Part shown: in pieces, positions 59,178 to 64,000 of the stretch | Layout of the letters: the number at the start of each line of letters is the position of its first letter | Position numbering within the stretch: position 1 is the first letter of the stretch | Source: Anaerostipes sp. | Lineage (GTDB): Bacteria > Bacillota > Clostridia > Lachnospirales > Lachnospiraceae | Length of the DNA stretch: 64,000 bases | Direction: 5' to 3' | Assembly: GCF_018381315.1 (NCBI RefSeq) | Contig: NZ_JAGZSD010000002.1 | Location: 124,001 to 188,000, forward strand | Translations under genes and position numbers: made by a program | Notes under the pieces: generated by a model | The model's input: only the letters and a program-made list of their open reading frames with translations | What the model was told of the DNA's origin: nothing | Databases searched by the model: none

Positions 59178-60488
59178 TTACTTAAATTTTGGACGGTCAA
59201 ATGTCAGTGTATTGCCTGTTGCATAGGCGCTCCTGAACTGACTGTACATAAGCTTTCCGATCTTTTGGGCATAACCCGGATCCGTGGCATACTGATGCCA
59301 TATGTAGGATGTGTTAGGATTGTAGCGGAATTTATACAGAGTATTTTGCTTGTATGTACTGTTATTTATATATTCCTGGCTGACATATTTTGCGGCCCCC
59401 TTGATTGCTTTGTCAACACTTGTCCAGCCTTGGTAATATGCATAACTGAAGCCGCACAGCTGAGGGTCTGAGTCGTAGGCTTTGATGCCGTATAAGTTAT
59501 AAACTTTTTTAGACGAGATTTTTTTTGTTTGATATTTCCCGTTTACTTTTTGAAAACCTGTCACATTTCCTTTTTTATCCCGGACTACAGATTTTCCTGT
59601 GACGACCTTGGTAATGGATTTTCCCTGAGACAGAGTGCTTGTCCCGTAGCCTGTCTCTAAGATTGTCTGGCATAAAAAGTATACCGGATCAATTTTATAA
59701 GTTTTTGCAGCACTGTTTAAAACAGAACCTTTATTTTTCAGAACACTTTTTGAGTTTACCTTGCTGTTAAGAAGGCTGTTGTACTTTGAACTGTTGACGG
59801 TGCGGTATGTATTTAAACGGAGATACTGATAGCCGTGGGTTGGATCAGTACTTGTGGGCACATAGCTGTTATAATTGATCTTTTTTCCGCCGTAAGATTT
59901 TACTGTCTGAGCTTTGATGTAATCGGATGTTTTCTTATTATAATTGGTTGTCGTATTGGATGTGTATAAATAACTGTAGCCAGGCTTGTTGATGTGGATT
60001 CTTTTGGCAGAGGAAATATAGGAATAATCCAGCCCTAAGTTTTTAATGGTAAAATTGGCAGGCAGCAAAATATTATATTTTTTTGTTGTATAGTATTTGA
60101 CTGAGACAGGTGCGGCAGATAAGGTTTTTTTCTTGCCGTTGACATAGCAGGTCTTCTTATTTTTATAGAAGGTAAGGGTTTTGCTCTTATACTTCAGTAC
60201 AAGTTTCCCTGTCTTTTTGTTATAGCTGCGTTTAATTTTCGGTCCGTGTTTTACTAGGATGTCATAATAAGGAATCATGTTAATACTGTTCATTTGAATA
60301 CCTGGGGTTTTCGTTGAGATTCCCTTTTTAGCATAGGTAAAGTTCAGCTGTTTTCCTGTGTAATATCTTGTCTTTCCTCCGTATCTGATCTTTAAGGATG
60401 CAGCAGATACATCTGAATTAGGAAATCCGGAAAATATAGATGTAAAGGCAAAAAACATTGTAAAAGCTGCAATAGTACGTTTCTTCAT
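59178..60488 (-). CDS. Secreted N-acetylglucosaminidase with N-terminal Cu-amine-oxidase-like domain
   Basis: 436 residues, starting at ATG 60488 (minus strand) behind AAGGAGG. Signal peptide about 1-30. Residues 31-170 resemble the copper amine oxidase N-terminal domain (KIRYGGKTRYYTGK, YKSKTLTFYKNKKTCYVNGKK, VKYYTTKKYNILLPANF), a non-catalytic surface module. The rest is a glucosaminidase/LytB-like domain with catalytic Glu in TILETGYGTS, then YNLYGIKAYDSDP and AYYQGWTSVDKAIKGAAKYVS. It cleaves glycan strands of peptidoglycan during growth or daughter-cell separation. Very Lys/Tyr-rich. Paralogous to the next gene at 60743. Confidence 0.87.
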   Translation of the reverse strand: MKKRTIAAFTMFFAFTSIFSGFPNSDVSAASLKIRYGGKTRYYTGKQLNFTYAKKGISTKTPGIQMNSINMIPYYDILVKHGPKIKRSYNKKTGKLVLKYKSKTLTFYKNKKTCYVNGKKKTLSAAPVSVKYYTTKKYNILLPANFTIKNLGLDYSYISSAKRIHINKPGYSYLYTSNTTTNYNKKTSDYIKAQTVKSYGGKKINYNSYVPTSTDPTHGYQYLRLNTYRTVNSSKYNSLLNSKVNSKSVLKNKGSVLNSAAKTYKIDPVYFLCQTILETGYGTSTLSQGKSITKVVTGKSVVRDKKGNVTGFQKVNGKYQTKKISSKKVYNLYGIKAYDSDPQLCGFSYAYYQGWTSVDKAIKGAAKYVSQEYINNSTYKQNTLYKFRYNPNTSYIWHQYATDPGYAQKIGKLMYSQFRSAYATGNTLTFDRPKFK

Positions 60489-60527
60489 AATTTATTTATC
60501 CTCCTTATGTAATTAAAATGTAATATA

Positions 60528-60556
60528 ATTATAGCATTATTTTAAAATATAAACAA
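60528..60556 (-). promoter_or_regulatory. Promoter of the first glucosaminidase gene
   Basis: Minus strand TTGTTT (60556-60551), 17-base spacer, TATAAT (60533-60528). Just upstream lie three copies of the short AATATT/TAATATT motif (60565-60592). Confidence 0.65.
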
Positions 60557-60696
60557 TAATATTGTAATATTAATGTAATATTTAAAATGAAGACAGAACA
60601 AAGCGGACGAGCCGCCTTATCTCCCCAAAGTCTAACTCTTTGAGGGGATTGTTTACTTTGCGCGTCAAATGCGACTTGTCAAAGGCAAATAACAAA

Positions 60697-60726
60697 AAAT
60701 GGCACAGAATTTTTTCTGTGCCATTT
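60697..60726 (-). terminator. Intrinsic terminator of the second glucosaminidase gene
   Basis: Stem AAATGGCACAGAA/TTCTGTGCCATTT; read on the minus strand it is followed by TTTTTTG. Another hairpin (CTCCCC..AAAG with CTTTGAGGGG, about 60621-60652) lies between the two glucosaminidase genes with no clear role. Confidence 0.82.
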
Positions 60727-60742
60727 AGCATTATGATACTAT

Positions 60743-62140
60743 TTAATTAAATACTGGTGTGTCATATATAAAACCGTTTGTACCGGAATAAACACTTTTA
60801 TATGTGTTCATCAGCTTTCCTATAGACTGGGCATAAGCTGGATCAGAAGCGTATTGATGCCCTAAATCCTGGAGATAGGGGCTGTATCGAATCTTATATA
60901 AAGTATTTTGTTTATAGGATGCATGGTGAATGTAATTATCACTGACGTATTTCGCAGCACCCTGAATCGCCTTATCTACGCTTGTCCATCCCTGATAATA
61001 TGCATAACTGAAGCCGCCCAGCTGAGGAGCATTATCATATGCTTTGATTCCATATAGATTATATACTTTTTTTGATGAAATATCTTTCACTTCATAAAAT
61101 GCGTTATTATTAACTTTGTAATAATGTTTTCCTTTTTTTTCACCAGCTGTTTTTTCGGCTTTTGTTACCGTCTTGAAAGCAGTTACTTTAGTACCGGTTG
61201 CTCCTTTTGGAGAGAGAGAATCACCGGTTATAATTTGAGTCACTTCTTTCCCTTTTGCAAGAGTACTTGTACCATAACCACTTTCATGAATCGTCTGGCA
61301 GAGAAAATACAGAGGATCAATCTTATATGTACTTGCAGAATTTGTAATCACAGAGGCTTTGCCGGATAAAACACTTCCGGATTTGTTTGCCAGCATCGTC
61401 TGGAGAGTGGACGAGAACTTAGAAGCGTTTACCGGATGATAAGCATCAAGCCTGAGAAATTGGAAACTATTTGTATTATCTGTAGTTACTGGAATATATT
61501 TTTTGTAGTCGATGGTCTTGCCGCCGTAAGTTTTCCATTCTGCCTGCTGCTTTTTTATATAATTTGACAAAGTCGTATTATATTTTGTCGTAGTATTGGA
61601 CTTTACAGTGGATGTGGAATTACTTGCCGCTGCAGGTTTTGCATAATCAATCCGTTTTGCAGAGCTGGAATATGTATAACTGATGCCCAGGTATTTTGCA
61701 GTGAACTTTGCCGGAAGCAGGATATAATTTTTGTTGATGCTTCTGTACTTTACAGTCAGAGGAGCGGTAGTAAAAGTCCTCTTTACTCCATTGGTATAGG
61801 CATACTTTTTATTCTTGTAAAAAGTAATTGTCTTCTTTCCGTTAGTAAGTACCAGTTTACCGGTTTTGCTGTTATAGCTTCTCTTAACCTTCGGTCCGTT
61901 TTTTACAATCGCATTATAGTATGGCAGCATATTGACTTTGTTGATCTGGATACCCGGAGCCTTTCCCAAGTCAATTTTTTTGCCTTTATAATAAAACGAA
62001 AGCTGTTTTCCGGTATATGTACGGTTCTTTCCTGAATATTTAAGCGCCAGGCTTCCTGCAAAAACAGAAGCAGTCATAGAGACACTTAATACTGCGGAGA
62101 CGGCGAGTATTTTCAGTCCTTTTTTTCTCATAGTATTCAT
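60743..62140 (-). CDS. Secreted N-acetylglucosaminidase, paralogue with insertion
   Basis: 465 residues from ATG 62140 (minus strand); a second ATG nine bases on is possible, and the upstream TTG at 62161 is rejected. Signal peptide about 1-28 (ends SVFA). Same plan as the neighbouring gene: Cu-amine-oxidase-like domain, Ser/Thr linker (ASNSTSTVKSNTTTK), glucosaminidase domain with catalytic Glu in TIHESGYGTS. It carries about 20 extra residues between the catalytic motif and YNLYGIKAYDNAP (TGDSLSPKGATGTKVTAFKT region). Tandem duplication with divergence is the simplest origin. Confidence 0.87.
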   Translation of the reverse strand: MNTMRKKGLKILAVSAVLSVSMTASVFAGSLALKYSGKNRTYTGKQLSFYYKGKKIDLGKAPGIQINKVNMLPYYNAIVKNGPKVKRSYNSKTGKLVLTNGKKTITFYKNKKYAYTNGVKRTFTTAPLTVKYRSINKNYILLPAKFTAKYLGISYTYSSSAKRIDYAKPAAASNSTSTVKSNTTTKYNTTLSNYIKKQQAEWKTYGGKTIDYKKYIPVTTDNTNSFQFLRLDAYHPVNASKFSSTLQTMLANKSGSVLSGKASVITNSASTYKIDPLYFLCQTIHESGYGTSTLAKGKEVTQIITGDSLSPKGATGTKVTAFKTVTKAEKTAGEKKGKHYYKVNNNAFYEVKDISSKKVYNLYGIKAYDNAPQLGGFSYAYYQGWTSVDKAIQGAAKYVSDNYIHHASYKQNTLYKIRYSPYLQDLGHQYASDPAYAQSIGKLMNTYKSVYSGTNGFIYDTPVFN

Positions 62141-62171
62141 TTCCCTTCCTTTCTTTACCAAAGATAAGTCT

Positions 62172-62201
62172 AATATAACATGGATGGGCAGCTGAAAACA
62201 A
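62172..62201 (-). promoter_or_regulatory. Promoter of the second glucosaminidase gene
   Basis: Minus strand TTGTTT (62201-62196), 18-base spacer, TATATT (62177-62172). Confidence 0.55.
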
Positions 62202-62243
62202 GGATTTTCCAGGAAAAACGGCAGGAAATACTATCCATGGAGA

Positions 62244-62272
62244 TTGACAAAAATGAAGTAGTTTGATAGTAT
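62244..62272 (+). promoter_or_regulatory. Promoter of the amino-acid transporter
   Basis: TTGACA (62244-62249), 17-base spacer, TAGTAT (62267-62272). Confidence 0.65.
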
Positions 62273-62307
62273 ATTAACGTATGAATTTAGTACACTAATG
62301 TGCTATC
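62265..62307 (+). promoter_or_regulatory. Imperfect inverted repeat over the -10 region (putative operator)
   Basis: GATAGTATATTAACGTA (62265-62281) is mirrored by TACACTAATGTGCTATC (62291-62307); about 13 of 17 positions pair. The left arm covers the -10 box, so a bound protein would block transcription. Confidence 0.5.
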
Positions 62308-62341
62308 ATAATAAGGAATTAAAAAACGGAGGAGTTTTAGG

Positions 62342-63151
62342 ATGAGAGTGAAAAAATTATTAGTGCTTTGCGTAAGTGCAGTGCTGGCAGGTTCTATGCT
62401 TTTGGCAGGATGTTCTAAGAAAGAAGAGAGCAAAACGGATGACTCCCTTCAGTATGTAAAAGACAACAAAGAATTAGTACTGGGATTGGATGCATCTTTT
62501 CCTCCTATGGGATTCACAGATAAAGACCAGAATATCGTAGGATTTGACATTGATTTGGCAAAAGAAGTTACCAAAAGAATGGGAATCAAATTAAAGTTAC
62601 AGCCGATCAACTGGGATTCCAAAGACCAGGAACTGGAAGGAAAGACTATTGACTGTATCTGGAACGGACTGACATACAGCGAAGACCGGGCAAAAGAGAT
62701 GCTGTGTTCTGCGTCCTACATGGATAACCATCAGGTTCTGCTAGTGCCGGAAAAAAGCAAGATCAAGAGTTTAAAAGACATCAAGAAACAGCAGGTGGGA
62801 GTTCAGAAAGGATCTACAGCAGCAGATGCGGTTGACAAGACAAAAGAATTAAAGAATGCAAAGATTGTATACTTCGGCAACAACGTTGAGATTTTGAATG
62901 ATCTTGGAAATGGATGTGATGCAGCTGTTATGGATGAGGTAGTTGCAAAGTACTATGCGAAAAAGGATCCGGGAAAGTTCAAGATTTTAAATGACAACTT
63001 GACGACTGAGAAATATGTCATTGGTTTCCGTACTGGAGATAAGAAACTGAAAACAGAAGTAGAAAATCAGTTAAAGGACATGAAAAAAGACGGAACGCTG
63101 GCTAAGATCAGCAAAAAGTGGTTCGGCGAAGATTTGACAACAATCAAATAA
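62342..63151 (+). CDS. Amino-acid ABC transporter substrate-binding lipoprotein
   Basis: 269 residues, starting at ATG 62342 behind GGAGGAG. Lipobox LLAGC with the lipidated Cys at 24. Family 3 binding fold: LVLGLDASFPPMGFTDKDQNIVGFDIDLAKEV (split around 46-76), Asp/Arg near the ligand site (SEDRAKEM) and GVQKGSTAADAV near 156. It captures a polar or sulphur amino acid outside the membrane and delivers it to the permease at 63323. Substrate not decidable by reading. It is separated from the permease by a terminator and a repeat, which should make binding protein more abundant than permease. Confidence 0.92.
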   Translation: MRVKKLLVLCVSAVLAGSMLLAGCSKKEESKTDDSLQYVKDNKELVLGLDASFPPMGFTDKDQNIVGFDIDLAKEVTKRMGIKLKLQPINWDSKDQELEGKTIDCIWNGLTYSEDRAKEMLCSASYMDNHQVLLVPEKSKIKSLKDIKKQQVGVQKGSTAADAVDKTKELKNAKIVYFGNNVEILNDLGNGCDAAVMDEVVAKYYAKKDPGKFKILNDNLTTEKYVIGFRTGDKKLKTEVENQLKDMKKDGTLAKISKKWFGEDLTTIK

Positions 63152-63161
63152 AAGACAAGAA

Positions 63162-63195
63162 GCAAGAGGCTTTTTTGAAAGCCTCTTGATTTTTT
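63162..63195 (+). terminator. Intrinsic terminator between binding protein and permease
   Basis: CAAGAGGCTTT, short loop, GAAAGCCTCTTG, then ATTTTTT. Partial read-through is expected, as the permease has no obvious promoter of its own. Confidence 0.85.
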
Positions 63196-63242
63196 CACTG
63201 GCATAGAAATTAATTTCTGACTTTTAAAATTCCGGAAAATTT

Positions 63243-63306
63243 ATACCCGCAGAGCACACCGTATTTTATATCCTTCGGATGGGTGTGCCCCGCACGATAA
63301 AGTATA
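63243..63306 (+). repeat. Dispersed intergenic repeat family 2, copy 2
   Basis: Related to 29717-29781. Hairpin ATCC-TTC-GGAT (63270-63280) replaces GCCC-TTC-GGGC, with two base-pair covariations; GTGC-CCC-GCAC follows. An extra pairing CACACC/GGTGTG (63255-63287) is possible only in this copy. It lies between the binding protein terminator and the permease ribosome site. Confidence 0.7.
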
Positions 63307-63322
63307 TTATAGGAGCAAAAAA

Positions 63323-63994
63323 ATGTTTGATGGTATCATACAATGGTTTGAAAAATTGCCTGGCATTGCAAATATGCTGTTACATAATGGATTGGATCAG
63401 ACACTGATCATCTTTTTCCTTACATTGGTTTTTGGGCTGACTCTGGGTCTGGTCCTGGCGCTGGGAAGGATGACAAAGTTTAAAATTATCCAGCTGCCGG
63501 TCCGTTTTTATCTTCTGATCATGAGAGGAACCCCGCTGATTCTTCAGTTATATGGATTCTATTTTGGGCTGAATCTGCTGCTGGGTATCCGTATTGAGCG
63601 GACGATGGCTGCAGTGGTGGCATTTTCTTTAAACTATGCGGCATATTTTGCAGAGATTTACCGAAGCGGTATCCAGGCCATACCCAATGGACAGTATGAG
63701 GCAGCCAAAGTGCTGGGATTCGGAAAGGCACAGACCTTTTTTAAGATCATTCTTCCTCAGGTGGTGAAAATCATCCTCCCGCCTATGGGAAGTGAGTGTA
63801 TGACACTTGTTAAGGATACTTCCCTTGCACACGTAATCGGGGTCATGGAGATTTATGTGGTGGCAGCAAATAATATGTCAAGAAGCCGGGGAATGGAATA
63901 TTTGATCGTAGCAGGCATTTTTTACCTGATTATGAATATGATTGTATCTAAAGTCTTTGGCATCCTGGAAAAACGGATGAGTTATTATCGTTAA
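63323..63994 (+). CDS. Amino-acid ABC transporter permease
   Basis: 223 residues, starting at ATG 63323 behind AGGAG. Five hydrophobic segments of the His/Glu/Gln/Arg/opine permease family; LIMRGTPLILQLYGFYF near 71 and YFAEIYRSGIQAIPNGQYEAAKVLG (EAA loop, split around 115-140) are the family motifs. It pairs with the lipoprotein at 62342. AAAGGAGG at the window edge (63993-64000) is the ribosome site of the next gene, most likely the ATPase. Confidence 0.92.
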   Translation: MFDGIIQWFEKLPGIANMLLHNGLDQTLIIFFLTLVFGLTLGLVLALGRMTKFKIIQLPVRFYLLIMRGTPLILQLYGFYFGLNLLLGIRIERTMAAVVAFSLNYAAYFAEIYRSGIQAIPNGQYEAAKVLGFGKAQTFFKIILPQVVKIILPPMGSECMTLVKDTSLAHVIGVMEIYVVAANNMSRSRGMEYLIVAGIFYLIMNMIVSKVFGILEKRMSYYR

Positions 63995-64000
63995 AGGAGG

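Noticed and set aside
1..64000. tRNA, rRNA, prophage, integrase or insertion sequence
   Set aside because: None was recognised on reading both strands: no transposase or integrase motifs and no cloverleaf with a GTTCRANYC arm. A dedicated tRNA scan was not possible.

Overview
The window looks like a chromosomal segment of an anaerobic, low-to-medium GC Firmicute of the Lachnospiraceae type (Clostridia). Supporting signs are a [FeFe] hydrogenase, a 4-hydroxybutyrate dehydrogenase homologue, a T-box-controlled trp operon with a trpG-trpD fusion, a Spo0A-type DNA-binding domain, SKTGD-type wall sorting signals and strong AGGAGG ribosome binding sites. The genus cannot be fixed from sequence reading alone. 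No tRNA, rRNA, CRISPR array, transposase or prophage was found.

Layout. 1-16.7 kb: a cell-surface polymer locus. It holds a cut-off membrane protein, an uncharacterised membrane protein, an acyltransferase, a YfhO-like protein, a GT2/CDP-glycerol transferase fusion, a TagGH-type exporter, TagD, GalU, two more CDP-glycerol glycerophosphotransferases, an LtaS-like phosphoglycerol transferase and a GT2 enzyme. The first 8 kb are much more AT-rich than the rest. 17.0-29.6 kb: a 13-gene, one-direction catabolic cluster with a galactitol-family PTS, an unusual PRD regulator, two aldolases of different classes, two zinc alcohol dehydrogenases, a 2-hydroxyacid dehydrogenase, a phosphotriesterase-like lactonase, and a reductive tail of flavin oxidoreductase, MaoC hydratase and 4-hydroxybutyrate dehydrogenase-like enzyme. 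No sugar kinase is present, so this is not the standard galactitol route and may be an undescribed pathway. 29.8-31.2 kb: a divergent pair made of a receiver-less Spo0A DNA-binding domain and an XRE/S24-like regulator, sharing a repeat that looks like an operator.

31.3-39.5 kb: mostly envelope genes, namely cyclopropane synthase, LCP ligase, polyprenyl-phosphate sugar transferase, HtrA and a DUF368 undecaprenyl-phosphate translocase, plus DUF5721, DegV and a CAT-family acetyltransferase. 39.8-45.0 kb: a two-gene group A2-like (glutamate-synthase-linked) [FeFe] hydrogenase operon behind a palindromic promoter, a candidate structured RNA, and NADP isocitrate dehydrogenase. 45.3-46.9 kb: a 14-residue-repeat coiled-coil protein, a second candidate structured RNA and a tryptophan T-box. 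46.9-53.4 kb: trpE-GD-C-F-B-A, all tightly coupled. 53.6-59.1 kb: an RpoD-like sigma factor, a membrane-anchored ECF-like sigma factor and a wall-anchored surface protein with a G9 tract. 59.2-62.1 kb: two paralogous secreted glucosaminidases. 62.3-64 kb: an amino-acid ABC transporter (binding protein and permease; the ATPase lies beyond the window).

Two small dispersed repeat families sit just behind intrinsic terminators (three copies and two copies), both with conserved potential RNA structure.
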